Shown here: piece after piece, positions 9,161 to 16,548 of the stretch
Layout of the letters: each line of letters starts with the position of its first letter
Numbering within the stretch: the first letter of the stretch is position 1
Assembly (NCBI GenBank): GCA_016794345.1
Contig: JAEUKE010000043.1
Location: forward strand, 62,001 to 126,000
Direction: 5' to 3'
DNA: 64,000 nt
Origin: Myxococcales bacterium
GTDB lineage: Bacteria > Myxococcota_A > Polyangia > Polyangiales > Polyangiaceae
Made by a program: the position numbers and the translations under genes
Notes under the pieces: model-generated
Databases searched by the model: none
The model's input: the letters and a program-made list of their open reading frames with translations, nothing else
Told to the model about the DNA's origin: nothing

Positions 9161-9757
9161 TTGGCGTCCGTTTGCCTTCGCGTGCTCCTCGCCTTCGCGG
9201 CGCTCTGCTTCGTCTCTGCAGAGGCGCGAGCGACCGAGAACGAATGGCACGTCGGCGGCGCGTTCGGCTACTCCATGCTGGTCTCCAGCTTCGGATCGAT
9301 CCTCGGCGCCGGTGGCCTCGTGCACGTTCGTTATGGGCTGACAGACGCGCTCGATCTCGCCTTTGACGCCGGGTTGTCCGGCTTTCCGGCGCAGGTGGTC
9401 GTCCCGTCCGCCGACGCGGCGACGGATCCAGAGGCCCCGCCGCCCGAAGCCGTGAGCCTGCCCGACCTGCTCGTGCCCGACACCGCCGCAGGCATCAGCT
9501 ACGTGATCGACGTCGGCCGATTCATCCCGCACATCGGCGCGCAGGTGGGCGTCGCCGATCTCATCGTCCTCACCTGCGAGCAGGATCCGGCGGCGTGCAC
9601 GCACACGGTCCGTGCGACCATCGGCATCCCCGCGGGCTTCGAGGTGCGAACCGTAGGCCCGCTCGTCTTGGGGGCCCACTTCCGCTATCGATTCCTGCTC
9701 GCCGGCGACCCCGGCGGCGCGCTCTTCGCCGGGGTCTACGCCGCGTTCGTCCCCTGA
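9161..9757 (+). CDS. small secreted beta-barrel-like envelope protein
   Basis: 198 aa from a TTG at 9161; a GTG at 9182 is an alternative but would cut into the signal peptide. The signal peptide ends around EARA-T. The mature chain consists of alternating hydrophobic/polar strands with Gly turns (HVGGAFGYSMLVSSFGS, LVLGAHFRYRFLLAG) and one Pro/Glu-rich loop around residues 85-105. This fits an 8-strand outer-membrane barrel, but no family signature is visible. It converges on the lipoprotein gene ending at 9795. Confidence 0.5.
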   Translation: MASVCLRVLLAFAALCFVSAEARATENEWHVGGAFGYSMLVSSFGSILGAGGLVHVRYGLTDALDLAFDAGLSGFPAQVVVPSADAATDPEAPPPEAVSLPDLLVPDTAAGISYVIDVGRFIPHIGAQVGVADLIVLTCEQDPAACTHTVRATIGIPAGFEVRTVGPLVLGAHFRYRFLLAGDPGGALFAGVYAAFVP

Positions 9758-9792
9758 GCGCCCCGCTCGACGTCGGCCCGAGGGGGAGCGCC
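9758..9792. terminator. imperfect hairpin between convergent genes
   Basis: GCGCCCCGCTCG (from 9758) can pair with CGAGGGGGAGCGC (to about 9791) with one bulge, in the 37-base gap between two converging genes. There is no T-run. A bidirectional terminator is plausible by position. Confidence 0.35.
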
Positions 9793-9794
9793 GC

Positions 9795-10835
9795 TCACTG
9801 CAAGAAGTCGGGCGTGCACTCGTCCGCGGTGCAGTCCTCGCTGCGCGGGGCGAAGTCGGCGCACTTGTCGTTCGTCTGCAGGCCCCAGGTGCACCAGTTG
9901 AGGTAGTGGAAGCCGTCCACGCGGTCGAACGTCATCGTCGGGTCCGAGAAGACCGGTCCCTCGTGGCAGACGTTGTTGGAGTAGCCGCGGTAGTAGAGCT
10001 TGTCGCCCACCTCGACCCCGTTCGCGAGGTGAATGATGCCGTACATCCCCACGACCTCGCCCGCCTCGGGCGTCACACCGACGTCCTCGATGCGTACCTT
10101 CACGCCGCCCCACTGGTCGTGGAAGCCGTTGTCCGCCTCGTCCACGCTGGAGATCTTCGCGATCTCGGCGGCCGAGAGCGTCTTGGGCGTGGGCGGGGTG
10201 GCCTGGCCGACGAGGTCCGCTTTGCAGACCTGGTTGAGCTGGAGCATTCCGATCTTGTTCGCCGGATCCGGCGCGGTGCACATCGGCGGATCGGGGAACC
10301 GATCCACCACGCCCACGAGGTCGAGCACGTCGCCGGGCTTCACGTTGTCGGGGATGCGGTCACCGACCGGGTCCTGTCCCAGGCGCGGGCAATACTCTTC
10401 CGTCTGGCCCTCCGGAATGGATGCCTTCGTCCCGTAGCTGAGGACCAACATGCCGGTGTTGGGAGCGGTCTCGGTCAGGCCCGGCGCGGATACGAACACG
10501 CCCCACAGGCAGTTGTGGCTGGTCTTGGAGTGCGAGACGAGCCACTTGTGGCTCATCGCGACGACGCCGTTCACCGAGACCTTCGCACCCTGGCCGACCG
10601 CGCCGGTCGTGATCTCCTGCACCGTCGCTTCGGGGCCTTCGCAGCCCGCGATACCGCCCTCTCCGTTGCCACCCGTATTCTGGCCGCCGCCTGCGTTGTT
10701 GGCGCCGCTGCCGCTCCCACCAGGCCCGTCGTCGTCCGACGTGGAGTCACCGTCCGAGTTGCTGCGGCAAGCGACCGCGGCGGTGAAGAGGCCCAGACCG
10801 AGGAGCGGAACGAGGTAAGCGCGGAAGAACAACAT
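9795..10835 (-). CDS. lipoprotein with Gly/Asn linker, OB-fold-like secreted protein
   Basis: 346 aa from the ATG at 10835, which follows a GGGAAACC stretch; a GTG at 10853 is also possible. The lipoprotein signal ends in TAAVAC, followed by a low-complexity Ser/Asp/Gly/Asn linker (about residues 24-63). The body has several cysteines and phrases typical of OB-fold lipoproteins of myxobacteria (VSVNGVVAMSHKW, VKPGDVLDLVGVVDRF, GVKVRIEDVGV), where a Gly-Val-Val strand recurs as in extracellular nuclease-associated OB domains. No catalytic residues are recognisable. It is probably surface-exposed; ligand unknown. It diverges from the serpin gene with about 80 bases between starts. Confidence 0.6.
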   Translation of the reverse strand: MLFFRAYLVPLLGLGLFTAAVACRSNSDGDSTSDDDGPGGSGSGANNAGGGQNTGGNGEGGIAGCEGPEATVQEITTGAVGQGAKVSVNGVVAMSHKWLVSHSKTSHNCLWGVFVSAPGLTETAPNTGMLVLSYGTKASIPEGQTEEYCPRLGQDPVGDRIPDNVKPGDVLDLVGVVDRFPDPPMCTAPDPANKIGMLQLNQVCKADLVGQATPPTPKTLSAAEIAKISSVDEADNGFHDQWGGVKVRIEDVGVTPEAGEVVGMYGIIHLANGVEVGDKLYYRGYSNNVCHEGPVFSDPTMTFDRVDGFHYLNWCTWGLQTNDKCADFAPRSEDCTADECTPDFLQ

Positions 10836-10914
10836 AGTTGGTTTCCCTAGCACAGCTCCGCTCCCGGAAAAGCAGCGAGTTTGTGACGCACGAGGTCAAG
10901 CGGCAGCGACTACC

Positions 10915-12078
10915 ATGGGCCGCATGAGCGCTGCCTCGCCTGCTGCTACCGGGTTCGATGCTCTCGGGTTCGAGCTGGCCCGCGCCCTCGGGCCCGCCGC
11001 CGAGAACCTGGTCCTGTCCCCCGTCAGCGTAGGCCTCGTCCTGGCGATGACCTGGGCGGGCTCGCGCGGCGAGACGGCGGACCAGATCGCCCGCGCGATC
11101 GGGCTGGCCGGACCGCGCGACGCCTCCCTCGACGCCCTCGGCGCGCTCGCGGGCGCGCTCGCGAAGGAGCGCACGCGCACCGAGCTCCACCTGGCGACGC
11201 GGCTCTTCGGCGCGAGGGGCCGCGGCCTCTCGCGGGCGTTCGTCGATCTCTGCGAGCGCGCTTGTCGAGCCGGGTGCGAGGAGGTCGACTTCGCCGCCGA
11301 TCCGGAGAAGGCACGCAAACACGTCAACGCCTGGACTGCCCGCGCAACCAAGGACCGCGTTCGCGAGATCCTGCCCCAAGGGGCGGTCGACCGGGACACG
11401 CAGCTCGTCCTCGATTCGGCCATCTACCTCAAGGCCCGCTGGGCGGAGCCATTCGATGCCGCCGCGACGGGGCCGGGTCCGTTCCGGGTGGGGTCCGAGG
11501 TCCGCCAGGTGCAGAAGATGGTCGGGACGAAACACGCGGCGCGGGCGGGCGTGGGGCCGGGGCTGCGCGCGCTCGAGCTCCCCTACTCGGACGGCCAGAC
11601 GAGCCTGCTCGTTCTCGTGCCGGACGACGAGTCACGGTTCGCTGCGCTCGGCGCGGAGCTGTCGCCCGCGCTCGTCGAGGACGTCGTCGCCGGTCTGTCC
11701 GAAGGCAGCTTGCTCGTCCACCTTCCGCGCCTGGACGCGACCGGCGCTGCGCTGCCGCTCTCTCCTGCGCTACGCGCGGTCGGGATCGAGGCAGCCCTCG
11801 ACCGTTCGCGCGCGGACCTGCGGGACATCGCCGACCCGCCCGACCCGAAAGATCGCCTCTTCGTGGCGGAGGTGTTCCACCAAGCCGCCCTGCGGCTCGA
11901 CGAAGACGGAACCGAGGCAGCCGCGGCGACGGCCGCGGTCTTCGGCCCCCTGGGGGCCGCCCCGGCCGAGCCGACCGTATTCGACGTCGATCGACCGTTT
12001 TACTACCTCGTCCGCGACGCCGCCTCCGGCGCCACGCTTTTCTTCGGGAGAGCGCGAGATCCTGGCGCCTCGGCGTGA
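10915..12078 (+). CDS. serpin-family protease inhibitor
   Basis: 387 aa, close to the 370-390 of core serpins. Diagnostic segments appear in order: NLVLSPVSVGLVLAMTWAGS (helix B/breach), DSAIYLKARWAEPF (strand 3A), ELPYSDGQTSLLVLVP (strand 2C/3B), FVAEVFHQAALRLDEDGTE and the C-terminal DRPFYYLVRDAASGATLFFG. The hinge of the reactive loop reads DGTEAAAATAAV, with small residues at the P14-P9 positions, as in inhibitory serpins. No signal peptide is visible, so it is probably cytoplasmic unless exported by another route. The target protease cannot be read from the loop. Bacterial serpins are scattered; here one sits in a protease-rich region. Confidence 0.92.
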   Translation: MGRMSAASPAATGFDALGFELARALGPAAENLVLSPVSVGLVLAMTWAGSRGETADQIARAIGLAGPRDASLDALGALAGALAKERTRTELHLATRLFGARGRGLSRAFVDLCERACRAGCEEVDFAADPEKARKHVNAWTARATKDRVREILPQGAVDRDTQLVLDSAIYLKARWAEPFDAAATGPGPFRVGSEVRQVQKMVGTKHAARAGVGPGLRALELPYSDGQTSLLVLVPDDESRFAALGAELSPALVEDVVAGLSEGSLLVHLPRLDATGAALPLSPALRAVGIEAALDRSRADLRDIADPPDPKDRLFVAEVFHQAALRLDEDGTEAAAATAAVFGPLGAAPAEPTVFDVDRPFYYLVRDAASGATLFFGRARDPGASA

Positions 12079-12204
12079 GCGGAGCCACGCCACACCGGCG
12101 CCCTTCTGCCACGTGAGCGCGGGGCGCGAAGCGCGCACGCGAAAGGGCGGGCCATACGCTCGACGGAGCCCGATCGCGCAGCAAACTCGAGGTGGGCTTG
12201 CCCC

Positions 12205-12986
12205 ATGCTCGAGTCGACAAGAAAGCAAGATCGGGTCGAAGACACGGCCGGCGAGGAGCTCTCCGCGCTTCGCGCCGAGGTCGAGGCAACACACCGACGC
12301 GCCGCGTTCGCCTCGGAGGCGAGCATGGCGATTCTGTCAGCGGCCCACGACGTCGAGCAGATCCTCGAACGCCTCACGCACGTGACCGTCCCCGAGGTGG
12401 CAGACGACTGCGTCGTGTACCTCGCGTCCCCCGCTGGCGAGCTCGAGCGGCTCGCCGTCGCGCACAAGGACCCCGCGAAGCTCGGCCTGCTCGAGGCGTT
12501 CCTCGCGCGTGAGGTCGCGCTCACGGGCGCGGCCAGCTCGGTCCGGCAAGCCCATCGCAAGGCGCGGTCGATCCATTACCCCGAGGTGGACGAAGAGCTC
12601 CTCCGCCTGTGGGCGCCGAACGAGCAGAGCCGCGCGCTGCTGACGGCCCTGGGTGTGCGCTCCGTCGTCATCGCGCCCATGATCGCCCACGGCCGATCGC
12701 GCGGCGTGCTCGTCGTCGGCACCGACGCCGATAGCCCCGGGTCCACCCCGACGTGTTGGTCAGCGACATCGCCATGCCCGGCGAGGACGGATACGCCCTC
12801 ATTCGTCGCCTCCGCTCGCGGAGCGAGAGCGCCGGGATCCCGGCCGTCGCCTTGACCGCCTTCGCGAGGCCCGAGGATGTGGCGCGCGCGATGCGCGCGG
12901 GGTTCCAGCGGCACGTGGCCAAGCCGGTCGAGCCCCGAGCCCTCGCGAGGACCGTGCGCGACCTCGCCCGATTGGCTCGCCCGTGA
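12205..12986 (+). pseudogene. remnant of a GAF hybrid sensor kinase with internal deletion
   Basis: From the ATG at 12205, about 178 residues read as a helical lead and a GAF domain ending [13 protein letters not shown]. The frame then turns into Ser/Pro/Arg nonsense and stops at 12855. In another frame, from about 12740 to 12986, the sequence is the second half of a receiver domain: [16 protein letters not shown] (with phospho-acceptor Asp), [10 protein letters not shown], and the Lys of HVAKPVEP. The histidine-kinase core and the first half of the receiver expected between these parts are absent. The simplest reading is that roughly 1 kb was lost with a junction near 12730-12745, leaving the halves out of frame. 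An assembly error is the alternative. As it stands the gene cannot make a working kinase. Confidence 0.75.
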
Positions 12987-13000
12987 GGCAGGGCGCGGGC

Positions 13001-14263
13001 TCAGACCCCGCCGTGCTCCTCGACGGGTTCCTTCGCGAGCCCGAAGCCGTCGTGGAGCGCGCGGACCGCGAGCTCCGTGTATTTCGTAGCGACGAGGCAG
13101 GAGATCTTGATCTCGCTCGTCGAGATCGCCTGGATGTTGATGCCCTCCTTCGCGAGGATACCGAACATCGTCGAGGCGACGCCGGCGTGCGACCGCATCC
13201 CGAGGCCGACGATCGAGACCTTCACGATGTCCTCGTCGTAGCGGACGTCGAGCGCCTCCACGCGCTTCGCGATGTCGGCGATGGCCTCCTTCACGCGGGC
13301 CAGGTCCGACTTGGCGACCGTGAAGGTCACGTCGGTGCGCAGCCCGGGCGCGCCCGGGGCGCGGTCGCTCGTCGACACGTTCTGGATGATCATGTCGACG
13401 CTCACGTTGCGCTGGGCGAGCTCCGAGAAGACCTCCGCCACGATGCCGGGCCTGTCCACCACGCCCACCAGCATCACGCGGGCCTCCGCCTTGTCGTACG
13501 CGACCCCGGTAACGACGACCTGCTCCAGATCACCCTCGCTCGTGACGAGCGTGCCGGGCGAGGTGGAGAACGAGCTGCGAACGTGAACCGGGACTCCGTA
13601 CTTCATGGCCATCTCCACGCTCCTGATCTGAAGCACCTTCGCGCCGAGGGACGCGAGCTCGAGCATCTCTTCGTAGCTGATCTTCGTTATCTTGCGCGCC
13701 GTCGGGCAGACGTTGGGGTCGGTCGTGTACACGCCGTCCACGTCGGTGAAGATCTCGCAGACGTCCGCGTTCAGCGCCGCCGCGATGGCGACCGCGCTCG
13801 TGTCGCTCCCGCCGCGCCCCAGCGTGGTGATGTTCCCCTCGTCATCCACCCCCTGGAAGCCCGCGATGACCGCGATCTCCCCCTCGTCGAGCGCGCTGAT
13901 CACACGCTGAGCGTCGATCGTCTTGATGCGCGCCTTCGTGAACGCGCTGTCCGTCAGCACCTTCATCTGGTGGCCGAGGAAGCTCCTCGCCTTGCCGCCG
14001 AGCGATTGAATGGCGATCGCCATCAGCGCGCTCGACACCTGCTCTCCGGTCGCGGCGAGCGCGTCCATTTCGCGCGCGTTGGGGATCTGCGCCACCTCGC
14101 GCGCGAGGCGCAGGAGCCTGTCGGTCTCACCGGCCATCGCGCTCACGATGACCGCGACGCGGTGCCCTTCTCTGTGGGCCGCGAGCGAGCGCGAGGCGGC
14201 GTTCTTGATCCGCTCGATGCTGCCCATCGAGGTCCCGCCGAACTTCTGGACGACCAAGGCCAT
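13001..14263 (-). CDS. lysC: aspartate kinase LysC
   Basis: 420 aa. It phosphorylates aspartate, the first step towards lysine, diaminopimelate, methionine and threonine. The N-terminal kinase domain begins with [11 protein letters not shown] and contains [20 protein letters not shown] and the substrate-binding segment [12 protein letters not shown]. Two ACT domains at about 265-410 ([17 protein letters not shown] and [19 protein letters not shown]) provide feedback regulation by end-product amino acids. Length matches the monofunctional class with C-terminal ACT pair. The gene stands alone, divergent from the epoxide-hydrolase-like gene 63 bases away. Confidence 0.97.
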   Translation of the reverse strand: MALVVQKFGGTSMGSIERIKNAASRSLAAHREGHRVAVIVSAMAGETDRLLRLAREVAQIPNAREMDALAATGEQVSSALMAIAIQSLGGKARSFLGHQMKVLTDSAFTKARIKTIDAQRVISALDEGEIAVIAGFQGVDDEGNITTLGRGGSDTSAVAIAAALNADVCEIFTDVDGVYTTDPNVCPTARKITKISYEEMLELASLGAKVLQIRSVEMAMKYGVPVHVRSSFSTSPGTLVTSEGDLEQVVVTGVAYDKAEARVMLVGVVDRPGIVAEVFSELAQRNVSVDMIIQNVSTSDRAPGAPGLRTDVTFTVAKSDLARVKEAIADIAKRVEALDVRYDEDIVKVSIVGLGMRSHAGVASTMFGILAKEGINIQAISTSEIKISCLVATKYTELAVRALHDGFGLAKEPVEEHGGV

Positions 14264-14326
14264 TTCTTCGCTGTGAGCATTAGCGTTCGTTGCCGCGCCG
14301 CGTCAACCTGGTTAGACGACCAAACG

Positions 14327-15241
14327 ATGAGCAAGACCGGCGACCGCCTCGAGGACTACCCGGCCGAGCACGGCCTCTCCGCCCGGTGGGTGACCGCAGA
14401 CGACGGAACGCGGCTGCGCGTCCTAACGGGGGGCAACCCTGCGGGTCAGCGCCTGCTCCTCGTACATGGCTTTCCTCAGAACGCCGCTTGTTGGCGCAAG
14501 GTGATCGCTCGCGTGAGGGATCGCTTCCGTGTCCTCGCTGTGGACCTGCGCGGCTACGCGAAGAGCGACCTCGCCCGCTCGGGTCGGTACGATCTCGACA
14601 CGCTCTGGAAGGATCTTGCGAGCGTGCTCGAGCAGACCGCCGACGAGGGCGCGCCGGGGCCGGCCGTGCTCTGCGCACACGACTGGGGCGGCCCGCTCGC
14701 GTGGGAGCTCTTGCACCAGCGCCCCGAGCTGGTCAGCTACCACGTGAGCTTGAACGGGCCTCACTACGACGCCTACCTCGAGGCAATCCGGACCGACCCG
14801 AAACAACGCAAGAGCTCCTGGTACACGGCCTGGTTCCAGACCCCGTTCCTCGAGAAGCTCCTCGCGATGAATGGCGCGGCCTTCTTCGCGTTCGCGTTCC
14901 GCCGCTCCGCCGCCCCGGGCACGTTCACCGACGAGGACCTCGAGCTCTACCTCGCGCCCCTCCGCGACCCGGCGCGCGTCGCGGCCGGCCTCGCCTATTA
15001 CCGGCACGCTCGCGGCCGCCTCCTCGCCCAGCGCGGCCGCGGCCGCGCGCTCTCCCCCATTCGCGTTCCCACGACCATTCTGTATCCCACGCGCGACGCC
15101 GCGCTACGCCGCGTCATCGTCGACATCATCCTCGAGCGGTATTGCCCCGGCGCACGGGTCGAGGTCGTCGACGGCGCCACGCATTGGCTGCCGGACGAGC
15201 GGCCGGACGAGGTGGCCGCGGCGCTCCTGTCCATCGGCTGA
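14327..15241 (+). CDS. alpha/beta hydrolase, epoxide-hydrolase-like
   Basis: 304 aa. The oxyanion segment HGFPQNAACW and the nucleophile elbow HDWGG (Asp119) identify the epoxide hydrolase / haloalkane dehalogenase branch, where an aspartate rather than serine attacks the substrate. The strand VDLRGYAKSD agrees. The catalytic histidine is probably in GATHWLPDERPDEV near the C-terminus. There is no signal peptide, so it is cytoplasmic. The substrate (epoxide, haloalkane or fluoroacetate-like compound) cannot be told from sequence. The ATG at 14327 was chosen because the long open frame upstream is antisense to lysC. Confidence 0.85.
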   Translation: MSKTGDRLEDYPAEHGLSARWVTADDGTRLRVLTGGNPAGQRLLLVHGFPQNAACWRKVIARVRDRFRVLAVDLRGYAKSDLARSGRYDLDTLWKDLASVLEQTADEGAPGPAVLCAHDWGGPLAWELLHQRPELVSYHVSLNGPHYDAYLEAIRTDPKQRKSSWYTAWFQTPFLEKLLAMNGAAFFAFAFRRSAAPGTFTDEDLELYLAPLRDPARVAAGLAYYRHARGRLLAQRGRGRALSPIRVPTTILYPTRDAALRRVIVDIILERYCPGARVEVVDGATHWLPDERPDEVAAALLSIG

Positions 15242-15265
15242 GCCGAAATGGGATACGTTCATTCG

Positions 15266-15725
15266 ATGCGTCTCGCGGCGTGCGCCCTCTTCGCGTCGAT
15301 CGGGCTGCGGAAACACCCCTGTTCCCCAGCCGGCGGCATCCTCGGACGCGGCCCCCTCCGCCGTGACTGCGACCCGCACCACCCCCGCAGACGCCGACGC
15401 CGCCAAGGCCGGGGTTCTCGAGGCTGGTGCCCGAACGCTGCGCGCGCTCGGCGGGACGTACCGCTGCGACCAGCGCATCTATCCGGCGCCGCCGAGCCCG
15501 CACATCTCGGCCTGGGAATGGTCGTTCCCCGACGAGCCTGCCGCGCTCGCCGACAAGCTCGCGCGTGTCCTGCCGGGAGCCACGCGCGAGGGCGCCACCT
15601 TCCGTTACACCCGCGACGGCCAGGTGGAGGTGACGGTCTCCGTCGAATCCGCTGAGCGCTCGCGGCTCTCCTGCGGGGAGATACCCGCGGGCGCTCGGAG
15701 CTTGGTCGTCGCTTCGCGCCGATGA
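15266..15725 (+). pseudogene. small lipoprotein gene with probable single-base frameshift
   Basis: An ATG at 15266 starts a good lipoprotein signal (MRLAACALFASIG), but the frame then runs into Arg-rich nonsense. Shifting frame at the GGG near 15302-15304 gives a cysteine at once (GCGNTPVPQPAASSD), then an Ala/Thr linker and a compact domain to 15725 (TYRCDQRIYPAPPSP, ISAWEWSFPDEP). The downstream frame has no good start of its own before a GTG at about 15361, which would lack a signal. One surplus G is therefore the likely lesion. The intact product would be about 150 aa, function unknown. Sequencing error is possible. Confidence 0.6.
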
Positions 15726-15806
15726 CCGCGCGCCGGCGCAGATCACGATTCGGCGGCCGTCATCGCTCCCGACAGGCTGCGGCGGTAGCCGACAGCCCGA
15801 GGTGCG

Positions 15807-16472
15807 TCACGTCGCGACGGGTACGACCCGCAACGGCTGACGCGGCTCGCCGCCGATGCAGGCCGCCGTCGCCGAAGCGCCGCGGTAACCGCTGTTTGTC
15901 GCGACTCGCTCCGCGCGCACCGTGCCCAGAGCGGAGACCTTCGCCCCCGGCCCCAGGGTCGACTCGAAGAAGCGGTAGTCGCCGCTTATCCCCATGTACA
16001 TCGTCGTGAGCACCCCTTGTGCTCGCAGGAAGGCCGAGAGCACCGGGTTCTCGTCGTTCACGCGCGTGTGGTCCGACACGAGGTTGGTCGGCAGATCCGA
16101 GAGCGCCCCGACCGTGTCCACGAGCACCTTGGTGCCGTCATCCCCGATGAGCCAGAAAGGCGAAGTCGATGCCACCTGCAGCTGCGGCTCCCACGCGATC
16201 TCCTCGAATCCCCGATCCTCGCGGACCTTGCGCTGCTCGAGCCGGACGGAGTAGTAGGCGCACGACGTCTGCGTGAAAGGCGCCGTCTCCAGGGTCGTGG
16301 CCTCGACCACGCCGGTGACCTTGCACGGCTTGCCAGCAACGAGATCCTTCATCGGCTGCGAGGGCATCCGGATGCGCCGTGTCCGTTGCCACCCCTCGTA
16401 GATCTCCGATGCGCTGCGCGAGAGGCTCTCCAGCCCCAGTTCGATGATCCGCGCTCCGCTCAGCTGCCACAC
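15807..16472 (-). CDS. GIDE-domain (MULAN-like) protein
   Basis: 221 aa from a GTG at 16472; an internal ATG after about 35 residues is possible. The core (about 45-205) matches the GIDE domain, named for mammalian mitochondrial E3 ligase MULAN/GIDE but common in bacteria: a Gly-Lys-Pro-Cys start with KVTGVVEATTLETAPFTQ, then SCAYYSVRLEQ, a FWLIGDDGTKVLVDT strand and a C-terminal LGPGAKVSALGTV. There is no RING finger and no clear transmembrane helix in this copy, so ubiquitin-ligase activity should not be assumed. It is 77 bases downstream of the P-type ATPase gene on the same strand and may be co-transcribed with it. The function in bacteria is not established. Confidence 0.7.
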   Translation of the reverse strand: MWQLSGARIIELGLESLSRSASEIYEGWQRTRRIRMPSQPMKDLVAGKPCKVTGVVEATTLETAPFTQTSCAYYSVRLEQRKVREDRGFEEIAWEPQLQVASTSPFWLIGDDGTKVLVDTVGALSDLPTNLVSDHTRVNDENPVLSAFLRAQGVLTTMYMGISGDYRFFESTLGPGAKVSALGTVRAERVATNSGYRGASATAACIGGEPRQPLRVVPVAT

Positions 16473-16548
16473 GGCTGGGCGATCCTACCGAATACCGTGA
16501 GGACGGGCCACCGTCGGTGCCGCGATGTTGGGTCGGCAGGCAGCGAGC

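Noticed and set aside
12983..14326. Upstream extension of the epoxide-hydrolase-like gene
   Set aside because: Antisense to lysC and without domain content; the ATG at 14327 starts the family fold.
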